A DNA stretch of 64,000 bases. It comes from Thiodiazotropha sp040506775. Its GTDB lineage: Bacteria > Pseudomonadota > Gammaproteobacteria > Chromatiales > Chromatiaceae. Below, piece after piece: positions 7,257 to 15,923 of the stretch. How positions within the stretch are numbered: the first letter of the stretch is position 1; every line of letters starts with the position of its first letter. Below the pieces are notes generated by a model, which ran no database searches, was not told where the DNA came from, and saw only the letters and a list, made by a program, of their open reading frames with translations. The translations under genes were made by a program, and so were the position numbers. The stretch covers positions 1-64,000 of the forward strand of contig JBEVWC010000007.1 in assembly GCA_040506775.1 (NCBI GenBank), given 5' to 3'.

Positions 7257-8378
7257 CTACTCGCGGGTCAGCGTTTCCGCGGGCGACATGTCCTCCGGTA
7301 CGGGTATGTCCTGATCCACCCAGGCCATGAACACTTCGTAGCCGATGGCCAGGATGACCGCGCCTATGAACAAACCGATGATTCCTGCGGAGACCATGCC
7401 ACCCAGGGCGCCAATCAGGATTACCGGCATGGGTACATCGACGCCCCGGCCCAGCAGCATGGGTTTGAGGAATCCGTCCGCAGCACCGGCCACCAGCAGG
7501 TAGACCGTGTAGAACACATTGGCCATGGTCGATGCGTCACCGGCCCACCAGAGGTAACCGATCACTGGCAGGGTGATGAGCAGGGCAGGCAGCTGCACGA
7601 TACCGATCAACAGTACGATCAGCGCCAGGATGCCGGAGCCGGGAATTCCGGCAATGACGAATCCGATGCCGAGTAGCAGGGCCTGAATGAAGGCCACGCC
7701 GACCACCCCGGCGGCGACCGAGCGAATGGTCGCTACGGTCAGGCGCAGCAGTCGGGGTCCCCGTTCCGCGCCTGCGAAACGCTTGTAGATCCGGCCCATG
7801 GCGGCACTGCCGGATTCCCCATAGGCCATCATGATGCCGGCCACGATGAGTGATGCGAGAAACAGGAAGATGCCGCCTGCGCCGCTTTGCAGCATGTTCA
7901 CCATGGATAGCGTGGTCTTTTTGATCCAGGGCGCGTGCTGCTGGACGAAGGCAGGAAAGTCCGTGGCCGCCTGTTGCCAGGCTTCATGCACTTTGTGGCC
8001 GATAACGGGCCAGTCTGCGACCCCTGGGGAGGGAGGCGGGATATTCACCTGACCGCTCTGGATTACATCGCGTAAGCCGATGATCTCACTGATCAGTGAG
8101 GTGGCCATGAGCCCGGTGGGCAGGCCGATGATCACCAGACCGACCAGTACCAGCACCGTGGCTGCCCGGCCCTGACGATGACCCATGCGTGCCGCCATCA
8201 TCTGGTGCAGGGGGTAGAGCGCCACCCCGAGAATCAGGCCCCAGAACATCATACCCTCGAAAGGGGAGAAGATGCGGTAGCTGAGTATCGCTATGATGGC
8301 GACCAGGGCCAGTTGAATGATGCTGTGGTTCAGGTCATTTGTCGCTTGCTGCGTCGTTTGTGGATTCTTGTTTGCCAT
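7257..8378 (-). CDS. AI-2E family transporter (PerM/YdiK-like)
   Basis: A polytopic membrane protein of 373 residues with about seven to eight hydrophobic segments in the pattern of the AI-2E exporter family. A paired N-terminal helix block is followed by a periplasmic loop (about 110-155), then a glycine-rich helix block containing GVDVPMPVILIGALGGM, close to the family's conserved PVxxxxxGxxGG stretch. Members have been linked to autoinducer-2 export, auxin efflux or sodium/proton exchange, so the substrate is open. It is the first gene of the five-gene reverse operon ending at 3041. The start ATG lies about 10 bases after GAGAGA. Confidence 0.85.
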   Translation of the reverse strand: MANKNPQTTQQATNDLNHSIIQLALVAIIAILSYRIFSPFEGMMFWGLILGVALYPLHQMMAARMGHRQGRAATVLVLVGLVIIGLPTGLMATSLISEIIGLRDVIQSGQVNIPPPSPGVADWPVIGHKVHEAWQQAATDFPAFVQQHAPWIKKTTLSMVNMLQSGAGGIFLFLASLIVAGIMMAYGESGSAAMGRIYKRFAGAERGPRLLRLTVATIRSVAAGVVGVAFIQALLLGIGFVIAGIPGSGILALIVLLIGIVQLPALLITLPVIGYLWWAGDASTMANVFYTVYLLVAGAADGFLKPMLLGRGVDVPMPVILIGALGGMVSAGIIGLFIGAVILAIGYEVFMAWVDQDIPVPEDMSPAETLTRE

Positions 8379-8586
8379 GATTTTTTTATCTCTCTCTATC
8401 CCCCCGCCTATCCTACCGGATTATCTGCCGAATGACGCCTACTGAATGTCCCGCTCCTGCCGGGTTTGCGGATCCGCGTAGCGGCACCGAAGGATTCACC
8501 CCTGTTACGATCGAGCATGACAGGCGATAATGCCGCAACATCGTCCCCATACAGGGGCGGATACGCGATATCAACAAGGAGTCTGC

Positions 8587-9507
8587 ATGGCATCCGGATC
8601 GAAAAAGGTGATTTTTGCGGCCCTGGCGGGAAACACCCTGATTGCTGTCACCAAGTTTATTGCCGCATTTTTCACCGGCAGTTCCGCGATGCTCTCCGAA
8701 GGCATCCACTCGCTGGTGGATACCGGCAATCAGGGGCTGCTGCTCTACGGCATGGCCCGGGCGCAGAAGCCGCCCGATGAGGCCTTTCCATTCGGTCATG
8801 GCAAGGAGATCTACTTCTGGAGTTTCATCGTCGCGATACTGATCTTCGCCCTGGGCGGTGGAATCTCCATTTATGAAGGCATCAAACACATCGAGCATCC
8901 CGAGCCGATGACCAACCCGCTCATCAACTACCTGGTGTTGGGACTGGCGATGTTGTTCGAGGGGGCGGCCTGGGTGTTCGCGTTTCGTGAATTTTCAAGA
9001 GCCAAGGGGAAGTGGGGTTACGTGGAGGCGATTCAGCGGGCCAAGGATCCTTCCATCTTCGTGGTGCTGTTCGAGGATACCGCTGCGATGCTGGGCCTGA
9101 TGGTGGCCTTCATTGGCATCGTCCTGACCCAGCTGACCGGGCAGCTCTGGTTCGATGGCGCCGCCTCGATCATCATCGGTTTGATCCTGGTCGGTACCGC
9201 GATATGGCTTGCTTACGAGACCAAGGGGCTGCTCATCGGTGAGAGCGCCAGTCGCAGCGTGGTCGAGGGTATCCGTGGCCTGGTGGGCGGTCAGACTCTG
9301 GTGGATCATGTCAATGAGGTTTTGACCATGCACATGGGGCCGGATTTTATCCTGGTCAATCTCAGCGTCGACTTTGACGACCGATCCAACGCTGACGAGA
9401 TCGAATCGGCGATCAGCGAAATGGACCGCTTGATCAAACAGCAGTTTCCCCAGGTGCGGCGGATTTTCATTGAAGCGGAGAAACGCGCGCCCACCCACTC
9501 AGGCTGA
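8587..9507 (+). CDS. cation diffusion facilitator family transporter
   Basis: An inner membrane metal-cation/proton antiporter of 306 residues. It has six predicted transmembrane helices in the CDF pattern, with SEGIHSLVDTGNQ in the second helix and FEDTAAMLGL in the fifth supplying polar residues where the family binds metal. The cytoplasmic C-terminal ferredoxin-like domain begins near VEGIRGLVGG and contains HMGPDFILVNLSVDF. I chose the internal ATG because AAGGAG sits 7 bases before it; the longer frame from 8530 lacks a ribosome site. The metal is probably zinc, iron or another divalent cation. It is divergent from the efflux operon. Confidence 0.88.
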   Translation: MASGSKKVIFAALAGNTLIAVTKFIAAFFTGSSAMLSEGIHSLVDTGNQGLLLYGMARAQKPPDEAFPFGHGKEIYFWSFIVAILIFALGGGISIYEGIKHIEHPEPMTNPLINYLVLGLAMLFEGAAWVFAFREFSRAKGKWGYVEAIQRAKDPSIFVVLFEDTAAMLGLMVAFIGIVLTQLTGQLWFDGAASIIIGLILVGTAIWLAYETKGLLIGESASRSVVEGIRGLVGGQTLVDHVNEVLTMHMGPDFILVNLSVDFDDRSNADEIESAISEMDRLIKQQFPQVRRIFIEAEKRAPTHSG

Positions 9508-9566
9508 CAGTGGCCGCCATAACGCAGGATCGGACCAGGTTCAGCGAATCCCGGGCACAATGGCTA

Positions 9567-9595
9567 TTGACCCGAATCACCGGGGTGGGTAGAAT
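9567..9595 (+). promoter_or_regulatory. sigma-70 promoter of rplU-rpmA
   Basis: TTGACC (9567-9572) and TAGAAT (9590-9595) are separated by exactly 17 bases. This is the best sigma-70 match in the local intergenic region. Transcription would start near 9602, giving a leader of about 60 nt with a small hairpin (CGCCGG...CTGGCG, about 9611-9628) before rplU. Confidence 0.7.
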
Positions 9596-9661
9596 TCCGC
9601 CTCTTTACCTCGCCGGGCCTCTCTGGCGGGTGGATAACGGTATTTTTCGGGGATTAAAGCA

Positions 9662-9973
9662 ATGTATGCGGTAATTCAAACCGGCGGCAAACAGTATCGC
9701 GTTGCGGAAGGCGACACCATCAAGGTGGAAATGCTCACCGCCGACGAGGGCGCTTCTGTCGAACTGGACAAGGTTCTGATGATCACCAACGGTGACGACG
9801 TGAAGGTCGGCAAACCCTATGTCGATGGCGGCAAGGTCACTGCAACCGTGAAGTCTCACGGACGTGGCAAGAAAGTCAAAATTATCAAGTTTCGTCGCCG
9901 CAAACACCACCTGAAGCGTCAGGGACATCGTCAGTGGTACACTGAACTGACTGTGACCGGCATCAGCGGCTGA
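9662..9973 (+). CDS. rplU: 50S ribosomal protein L21
   Basis: A large-subunit ribosomal protein of 103 residues, the usual length. It begins MYAVIQTGGKQYRV, the family N-terminus, and ends with the basic RNA-binding segment KIIKFRRRKHHLKRQGHRQ. A strong promoter lies upstream and rpmA follows after 10 bases, the near-universal rplU-rpmA-obgE order. Confidence 0.98.
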   Translation: MYAVIQTGGKQYRVAEGDTIKVEMLTADEGASVELDKVLMITNGDDVKVGKPYVDGGKVTATVKSHGRGKKVKIIKFRRRKHHLKRQGHRQWYTELTVTGISG

Positions 9974-9983
9974 GGAGAGAAAC

Positions 9984-10241
9984 ATGGCTCATAAAAAGGC
10001 AGGCGGCAGTACACGTAACGGCCGCGATTCAGAATCCAAACGACTTGGCGTGAAGATCTTCGGTGGCCAGGTGGTTAAAGCCGGCAACATCATCGTGCGT
10101 CAGCGTGGTACCCAGTTTCACAACGGTGTGAACGTGGGCATCGGCAAGGACCACACCCTGTTCGCCAAGTCGGACGGTCGTGTGCAGTTCGAAGTCAAGG
10201 GACCGCGCAATCGCAAGTATGTGAGTGTCGTCACCGAGTAA
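9984..10241 (+). CDS. rpmA: 50S ribosomal protein L27
   Basis: An 85-residue ribosomal protein near the peptidyl-transferase centre. MAHKKAGGSTRNGRDSESKR is the conserved flexible N-terminal tail that reaches toward the tRNA acceptor ends, and no N-terminal extension needing cleavage is present. GAGGAGA before the ATG is a good ribosome site. A terminator-like hairpin follows at 10265. Confidence 0.98.
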   Translation: MAHKKAGGSTRNGRDSESKRLGVKIFGGQVVKAGNIIVRQRGTQFHNGVNVGIGKDHTLFAKSDGRVQFEVKGPRNRKYVSVVTE

Positions 10242-10264
10242 CCCTCTCGCGGAGTAGACGCTCG

Positions 10265-10292
10265 AAAGCCTCGTCACCGGACGAGGCTTTTT
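10265..10292 (+). terminator. terminator between rpmA and obgE
   Basis: An 11-bp stem, AAAGCCTCGTC / GACGAGGCTTT, closes a four-base loop and is followed by a run of five T. It lies 13 bases before the obgE start codon, so it probably attenuates rather than fully separates ribosomal-protein transcription from obgE-proB. Confidence 0.75.
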
Positions 10293-10304
10293 GCGTTCTG
10301 GCCT

Positions 10305-11372
10305 ATGAAATTCGTTGATGAAGCAAAAATCAAGGTGATCGCCGGAGATGGTGGCAATGGCTGCGCCAGCTTCCGGCGTGAAAAGTACATTCCCAAGGGC
10401 GGACCGGACGGGGGTGACGGCGGTGATGGCGGAAGTGTCTATCTGATTGCCGAAAGTGGGTTGAATACCCTCGTCGATTTCCGCACCCAGCGTACCCACA
10501 AGGCCGAACGGGGCCAAAACGGCATGGGCCGTGAACGTACCGGACGTAAAGGCGGCAACCTGCACGTGCGGGTTCCGGTCGGCACCCGGGTCTATGATGA
10601 CGAGACCGGGGAACTGGTGGGCGAGCTGCTGGCGCATCATCAGGAACTGCTGGTAGCGCAGGGTGGTGTGCATGGCATTGGCAATGTGCATTTCAAGAGC
10701 AGCACCAACCGAACGCCCCGCCAGTTCACCCATGGCACCCCGGGGGAAAGACGGGAGTTGCGACTGGAGTTGATCCTGCTCGCGGATGTGGGGTTGCTGG
10801 GGATGCCGAATGCGGGCAAATCGAGCCTGATCAGCAAGATCTCCAGTGCCCGTCCGAGAATCGCGGACTACCCGTTCACCACCCTCTATCCCAATCTGGG
10901 CGTGGTCAGTCTTGGTCAGGATCACAGTTTCGTGGTGGCCGATATCCCGGGTGTCATCGAGGGGGCGGCGGAAGGGGCCGGTCTGGGTCTGCAGTTTTTG
11001 AAGCATCTATCGCGCACACGCCTGTTGCTGCACCTGGTGGACATGGCCCCGCTGGACGAAAACAATGACATCACCTCAGAGGTCCGTCAGATTGAGCAGG
11101 AGTTGCAAAACTACTCCTCGGAACTGGCAGACAAGGAACGTTGGCTGGTGCTGAATAAAAAAGATCTGCTTCTGGAAGAGGAGTTTGAGGAGCGCCGAGC
11201 CAATCTCTGTGCTGCGTTGAACTGGTCCGGGCCGATCTTTGAGATCTCCGCCATGACCGGGGAGGGTACCCGCGAGCTGGTGGGCGCCCTGATGCAGCGT
11301 CTCGAGGAACTGTGGCGATCGGAACAGCCGGAACAAGAGTCGGATACCGAGTGGGATCCGTTGCAGGGGTAG
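10305..11372 (+). CDS. obgE: Obg family GTPase
   Basis: A ribosome-associated GTPase of 355 residues acting in 50S assembly and stress response. The glycine-rich Obg domain (1-158) starts MKFVDEAKIKVIAGDGGNG and contains GGPDGGDGGDGGSVYL. The G domain has G1 GMPNAGKSS (about 166), G2 TTLYPNLG, G3 DIPGVIEGA and G4 NKKDLL. The C-terminus is short and acidic, as in gammaproteobacterial homologues. It overlaps nothing, and proB begins 5 bases after its stop, so the two are cotranscribed. Confidence 0.97.
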   Translation: MKFVDEAKIKVIAGDGGNGCASFRREKYIPKGGPDGGDGGDGGSVYLIAESGLNTLVDFRTQRTHKAERGQNGMGRERTGRKGGNLHVRVPVGTRVYDDETGELVGELLAHHQELLVAQGGVHGIGNVHFKSSTNRTPRQFTHGTPGERRELRLELILLADVGLLGMPNAGKSSLISKISSARPRIADYPFTTLYPNLGVVSLGQDHSFVVADIPGVIEGAAEGAGLGLQFLKHLSRTRLLLHLVDMAPLDENNDITSEVRQIEQELQNYSSELADKERWLVLNKKDLLLEEEFEERRANLCAALNWSGPIFEISAMTGEGTRELVGALMQRLEELWRSEQPEQESDTEWDPLQG

Positions 11373-11377
11373 ACGTT

Positions 11378-12502
11378 ATGATTTCCCGGGAAAAGATCGC
11401 ATCATCGAAACGCTGGGTCATCAAGATCGGCAGTGCTCTGCTGACCTCGGATGGCAAGGGGCTCTCACACGAGCTGCTCTCCACCTGGGTCGAGCAGATG
11501 GCGCGCCTGCGGCACGCCGGTCACGAAGTGGTGTTGGTCTCTTCCGGTGCGGTGGCGGAGGGCATGAGCCGTATGGGCTGGCGCTCCCGTCCGCGCAATC
11601 TGAATGAGCTCCAGGCCGCTGCCGCGATTGGTCAGATGGGACTGGTGCATGCCTGGGAAGCGTGTTTTCAGAAATTCGATCTGCATACCGCTCAGATCCT
11701 GCTGACACGGGACGATCTGGAAAACCGGGCCCGTTACCTGAATGCCCGCAGTACCCTGCGTACCCTGCTGGAATTGGGTGTGGTGCCGGTGGTGAATGAG
11801 AACGACACCGTCACCACCGATGAACTGCGTTTTGGTGACAACGACACCCTGGCGGCGCTGGTCGCCAACCTGATCGAGGCCAATCTGCTGATACTCCTCA
11901 CCGACCAGGAGGGTCTGTTCGATGCGGACCCCCGCTTCAATCCCGGTGCGACCCTGATCAGGGAGACCCGGGTGGATAATCCGCAGCTGGATGCGGTGGC
12001 CGGTGGCAGCGCCAGTGGTCTGGGACTGGGTGGGATGGTTACCAAGGTGCGTGCCTCCCGGCTGGCGGCACGATCCGGTACTGCGACCGTGATCGCTTCC
12101 GGTCGGCAGGAGCGGGTGATCGATGCCATCAGTCGGGGTGAAGATGCCGGTACCCTGTTGATTCCGGTACAGGAACCCCAGGCAGCCCGCAAACGTTGGC
12201 TGGCCGGGCAGTTACAGCCCCGCGGGATTCTGACTCTGGACGAGGGTGCGGTAAAGGTGCTGCGGGAGCAGGGCAGCAGCCTGCTTGCGGTGGGCGTGTG
12301 TGGTGTCAAGGGCAACTTCGTTCGCGGAGAGGCCGTGACCTGTCAGGACACCGCGGGGTGCGAGGTCGCACGGGGGCTGGTCAATTACAACGTCCAGGAG
12401 ACGCAGAAGATCATGGGTGTGCCCAGTCATCGTATCGAGCAGGTCCTGGGCTATGTGGATGAGGATGAACTGATCCACCGGGACAATCTCGTGCTGCTCT
12501 GA
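11378..12502 (+). CDS. proB: glutamate 5-kinase
   Basis: The first enzyme of proline synthesis, phosphorylating L-glutamate with ATP. The protein has 374 residues. The amino-acid kinase domain starts at VIKIGSALL (about 13-21) with SSGAVAEGM, NENDTV and FGDNDTLAALVA as active-site segments. A C-terminal PUA domain follows (about 283-370, QLQPRGILTLDEGAVKVL). I chose the ATG at 11378 because the longer open frame starts inside obgE. In gammaproteobacteria the enzyme is feedback-inhibited by proline. The partner proA is not in this window. Confidence 0.96.
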   Translation: MISREKIASSKRWVIKIGSALLTSDGKGLSHELLSTWVEQMARLRHAGHEVVLVSSGAVAEGMSRMGWRSRPRNLNELQAAAAIGQMGLVHAWEACFQKFDLHTAQILLTRDDLENRARYLNARSTLRTLLELGVVPVVNENDTVTTDELRFGDNDTLAALVANLIEANLLILLTDQEGLFDADPRFNPGATLIRETRVDNPQLDAVAGGSASGLGLGGMVTKVRASRLAARSGTATVIASGRQERVIDAISRGEDAGTLLIPVQEPQAARKRWLAGQLQPRGILTLDEGAVKVLREQGSSLLAVGVCGVKGNFVRGEAVTCQDTAGCEVARGLVNYNVQETQKIMGVPSHRIEQVLGYVDEDELIHRDNLVLL

Positions 12503-12783
12503 TAGCCCGCTCTGGCCCCGCGAGCAAAGGAAGCTCAGGTTGGCCGGGGTGATCCTGAGCTGCGGACAAAACAATTTTTCCGAAAGCGTCTATTTGTACG
12601 TTGTTCATCAGAACCTGTTGATCCCACGGTGTTTTTTGTCACGGAAAAATGTGTGGCCAATCACGCATTTTGACCCTTCCCGCCTTTATTTCCCATGCGG
12701 CCGCATGCCAGACTTTAGCTGATTTAACCCAATAATGATGACAGCAAGGTCCGCAGCAATGTGTGACCAAGGAGCGGACGTCG
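12503..12783. other. AT-richer intergenic region before the CAP-domain gene
   Basis: About 280 bases without a gene. The region is AT-richer than its flanks (around 12570-12700) and should hold the promoter of the following gene, but I could not pick a -10/-35 pair with confidence. No clear terminator follows proB. Confidence 0.5.
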
Positions 12784-13644
12784 ATGAGCACTGCCAACAA
12801 GAAAAAATCGTGCAGGAACCAACCACTGAATCCCCGGCTTGTTTCCAGCCTGGCCCTGGGCCTGACCCTGGGTTTTTCCGGATCGCTATTTGCCGCGACC
12901 TGGTCGGCCGAGGAGTTGGCTGTTGTCGAAATGGTCAATCTGCAGCGGGGGTTTCATAACCTGGATTCGGTGCAGACAGATGAGCGGTTGCATAACGCAG
13001 CGCTCAGCTACTCACAGTCCATGGCCGACTACAACTATTTCAGCCATACCACCCTGGCAGGTCCTGATATCGGCAGCACTCCCGGTGAGCGGATTCGGGA
13101 TGCTGGTTACGATTACAATCGTTACGGTGAGAATATTGCGGCAGGGCAGGGTCGGGCAGCTCCGAGCTACACAACCCCATCGCCGGCCATTGATGCCGCA
13201 CACGATGTTATGTATGGCACGGAAGACTTCAACGAAATCAATGATTTTTTCACTACCAACTACAGCATTACCGCCTCCGGCTGGGAGACCCTCGGCCTCG
13301 GTGTGAGCGGGGCGGAATGGGATGCCTGGTACACGGCGCAGGATGGGTCCGGGGGGTGGATGGGCAGTGCCGGTCATCGCAACACCATTCTGAATGGACT
13401 GCTCGACGACATCGGTGTGGGATACGTTTTCGAAGCGGATGATCAGGCGCCGATTCTGCTGGATGGTGGGAGCCTCTATGAGCGACCCCTCTACACCTAC
13501 TGGACCCAGGAGTTCGCTTCCGGTGATTCCCTGGCACCTTCACCGGTACCTTTGCCAGCTGCCTTCTGGCTATTGGGTTCCGGATTGCTCGGTCTGATCG
13601 CGGTGGGCAGGCGGAAACCCCTGGACGCGTCCGGCGAGGTGTAG
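12784..13644 (+). CDS. secreted CAP-domain (SCP/PR1-like) protein with VPLPA sorting tail
   Basis: An exported protein of 286 residues. After a basic N-terminus and signal peptide (about 20-39, cleavage near LFAA-TW) comes a CAP domain. It has an NLQRGFHNL helix, YSQSMADYNYFSHT with the conserved histidine, GENIA, and GWMGSAGHRNTILN near the end of the domain. The C-terminus is VPLPAAFWLLGSGLLGLIA followed by GRRK: motif, hydrophobic helix, basic tail. This is the PEP-CTERM layout recognised by exosortase. The ATG at 12784 is preferred because AAGGAG lies 9 bases before it. CAP proteins often bind lipids or act on cell-wall material, but the role here is unknown. It sits between proB and rpsT, a place where pseudomonad gene order has no such gene. 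Confidence 0.85.
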   Translation: MSTANKKKSCRNQPLNPRLVSSLALGLTLGFSGSLFAATWSAEELAVVEMVNLQRGFHNLDSVQTDERLHNAALSYSQSMADYNYFSHTTLAGPDIGSTPGERIRDAGYDYNRYGENIAAGQGRAAPSYTTPSPAIDAAHDVMYGTEDFNEINDFFTTNYSITASGWETLGLGVSGAEWDAWYTAQDGSGGWMGSAGHRNTILNGLLDDIGVGYVFEADDQAPILLDGGSLYERPLYTYWTQEFASGDSLAPSPVPLPAAFWLLGSGLLGLIAVGRRKPLDASGEV

Positions 13645-13746
13645 ATTTTCGGGGAATCCTACTGAATGATCGGGGCTAGGGGGTGTGTCAGGGTAGCAAT
13701 CCTGGCCCGGCTCCAGGACCCGCTCTTCCCAGTCAGATCCCTGGCA

Positions 13747-13775
13747 TAAAAAAACCGGCTTGCGCCGGTTTCTTT
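13747..13775 (-). terminator. terminator of rpsT (bidirectional)
   Basis: An 8-bp stem, AAACCGGC / GCCGGTTT (13752-13759 and 13764-13771), has a TTGC loop. Read on the reverse strand it ends in seven or more T, so it terminates rpsT. On the forward strand a weaker T-run (TTTCTTT) could also stop the CAP-domain transcript. Confidence 0.85.
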
Positions 13776-13797
13776 ATGCTCGTAATCCGAGATTGGC

Positions 13798-14058
13798 CTA
13801 CATGGCTTTGATCTGGACATTCAGGCGGCTCTTATGACGGGCTGCCTTGTTTCTGTGGATCAGTCCTTTGTTCACCGCACTGTCGATGACCGGTACGGCC
13901 TGCTTGTAGGCTTCAACGGCGCCCTCTTTGGAACCGGCTGCGATCTGCTTGGACACCTTTTTCACAAAGGTACGCAACTCGCTGCGTTGCGCCTGGTTGC
14001 GGGCGCGGTGCTTATCGGCTTGACGGGCGCGTTTTCGAGCTTGGGCTGAGTTGGCCAA
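13798..14058 (-). CDS. rpsT: 30S ribosomal protein S20
   Basis: A small-subunit protein of 86 residues that binds 16S rRNA. It is highly basic, with the family start MANSAQARKRARQADKHRARN and the C-terminal VNKGLIHRNKAARHKSRLN. It is divergent from murJ, as in many gammaproteobacteria. AGGAGAG lies just before the ATG. A promoter is visible upstream at 14098-14126 and a terminator downstream. Confidence 0.98.
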   Translation of the reverse strand: MANSAQARKRARQADKHRARNQAQRSELRTFVKKVSKQIAAGSKEGAVEAYKQAVPVIDSAVNKGLIHRNKAARHKSRLNVQIKAM

Positions 14059-14097
14059 GGTTCTCTCCTGAAGACACTATTAATTCGAAGGGTGCGG

Positions 14098-14126
14098 ATT
14101 CTCTCCAATATTGCGGCGTCTGTCAA
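14098..14126 (-). promoter_or_regulatory. sigma-70 promoter of rpsT
   Basis: On the reverse strand TTGACA (14126-14121) and GAGAAT (14103-14098) are separated by 17 bases. The -35 box is a perfect match. The start site would be near 14091, about 30 nt before the rpsT start codon. Confidence 0.7.
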
Positions 14127-14275
14127 CTGCCACATCTCGTGTGCGCCCAACGGGCTGTTCGGAGGATGGGGATAAGCGCTATCATCCGGCTGCCGGGAAG
14201 GGCATTTTACCGGGTGATCCTGTCAGGGGGTTGAGTACCTGACCGGCGGTCCTTCACCGGGGTTGTTTCACCGGA

Positions 14276-15835
14276 TTGATCAAGGATACCGTTCTGAGCT
14301 CGTTCTTTCGCGCATTTGCTGCTGTCGGCAGCCTCACCTTTCTGTCCCGCATTCTTGGCTTCGTGCGTGACCTGACCCTGGCCCGGGCATTTGGCGCCGA
14401 TGCGGCGACCGACGCCTTCTTCGTCGCCTTCAAAATCCCTAATTTCCTGCGCCGTCTGTTCGCCGAGGGCGCCTTTTCGGTGGCCTTCGTGCCTGTGCTC
14501 AGTGAATACCGCAGCCAGCGTTCCCGGGAGGATTTGAAGACCTTCGTGGATGACATGGGAGGCACCCTGGGACTGACCGTGATGCTGGTGTCGCTGGTGG
14601 GGGTCGTGGCCTCACCGATCCTGGTGATGATCTTTGCCCCGGGATTCTGGAATCAGGATCAGGGAAAGTACGATCTGACCGTGGAGATGCTGTCACTCAC
14701 CTTTCCCTACCTGTTTTTCATAACCATGACTGCCTTTGCGGGCAGCATTCTGAATGCCCATCAACGTTTCTGGGGACCGGCCTTCACCCCGGTGCTGCTG
14801 AACCTCTCCCTGATCGGCTGTGCCCTGTGGCTCTCCCCGATGATGGAGGAACCGGTGGTCGGACTGGCCTGGGGCGTGCTGATCGCCGGAATCGCCCAGT
14901 TCCTGTTTCAGTGGCCGTTCCTGAGGAAACTGCGCCTGGTGCCGCGTCCCCAGGTGGCTTTCCGCGATCCAGGGGTACGGCGGGTCATGCGCCTGATGGT
15001 GCCGGCCTTGTTCGGGGTCTCGGTCAGCCAGTTGAACCTGTTGCTCGATACCCTGATCGCCTCCTTCCTGGTCAGTGGCAGCATCTCCTGGCTCTACTAT
15101 TCGGACCGGCTGATGGAGTTTCCCGTGGGGGTGCTCGGGGTGGCCCTGGGGACCGTGATCCTGCCAAACCTGTCTCAGCGGCATGCCGAATCCTCACCAC
15201 AGGCCTTCTCGCATACCCTGGATTGGGCGCTGCGCCTGAACATCTTGCTGGGAGTACCGGCAGCGGTCGGCCTGATGGTGCTGGCCGGGCCCATGTTGAC
15301 CACCCTGTTCCACTCCGAGGCCTTCGATAGCCACGATGTGCAGATGGCCACCCAAAGTCTGCTGGCCTACACGCCCGGCCTGGTGGCGATCATGCTGATC
15401 AAGATCCTGGCGCCCGGGTTCTATGCCCGGCAGGATACGAAAACCCCGGTGCGGATCGGCATCATCGCCATGGTCGCCAACATGGCCCTGAATCTGATGC
15501 TGGTATTTCCCCTTGCCCATGCGGGTCTGGCCCTGGCGACCACGCTCTCTTCCTGGCTGAATGCCTACCTGCTGTACCGCGCTCTGATTCGTCAGGGGAT
15601 CTTCCAGCCGGGCAAGGGATGGGCAAGGCTCATGATGCGGGTGGCCCTGGCCTCGCTGGCCATGGGTGGGCTGCTGTGGTGGGGCAGTGGTGTGATGTCG
15701 GACTGGATGGGGATGTCCGGGTGGTGGCGTGTAGCCTGGCTGTCCGGCCTGATCCTGGCAGGGGTCGCACTCTATTTTATCCTGTTGATGGCGATGGGAT
15801 TGCGTCCCCGGGACTTTCGCGCCCGTCAGGGATGA
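14276..15835 (+). CDS. murJ: lipid II flippase MurJ
   Basis: An inner membrane protein of 519 residues with about 14 hydrophobic helices. It flips the undecaprenyl-linked peptidoglycan precursor lipid II to the periplasmic face. The N-terminal signature LTFLSRILGFVRDLTLARAFGA (split across residues 20-41) and FVAFKIPNFLRRLFAEGAFS are MviN family hallmarks, with functional arginines and aspartates in the central cavity. The most upstream start is TTG at 14276, with no strong ribosome site; no ATG precedes the conserved N-terminus, so low-efficiency initiation is likely. It is followed by ribF in the conserved order rpsT-murJ-ribF-ileS-lspA. Confidence 0.95.
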   Translation: MIKDTVLSSFFRAFAAVGSLTFLSRILGFVRDLTLARAFGADAATDAFFVAFKIPNFLRRLFAEGAFSVAFVPVLSEYRSQRSREDLKTFVDDMGGTLGLTVMLVSLVGVVASPILVMIFAPGFWNQDQGKYDLTVEMLSLTFPYLFFITMTAFAGSILNAHQRFWGPAFTPVLLNLSLIGCALWLSPMMEEPVVGLAWGVLIAGIAQFLFQWPFLRKLRLVPRPQVAFRDPGVRRVMRLMVPALFGVSVSQLNLLLDTLIASFLVSGSISWLYYSDRLMEFPVGVLGVALGTVILPNLSQRHAESSPQAFSHTLDWALRLNILLGVPAAVGLMVLAGPMLTTLFHSEAFDSHDVQMATQSLLAYTPGLVAIMLIKILAPGFYARQDTKTPVRIGIIAMVANMALNLMLVFPLAHAGLALATTLSSWLNAYLLYRALIRQGIFQPGKGWARLMMRVALASLAMGGLLWWGSGVMSDWMGMSGWWRVAWLSGLILAGVALYFILLMAMGLRPRDFRARQG

Positions 15836-15923
15836 ATACCGGCGGTACCCTTGGATGGCGCGGGGATGTCCAATTTTTTCACAACGCCTATAATGTGCCG
15901 CCTGTCCTCACTGAATCGATGCC

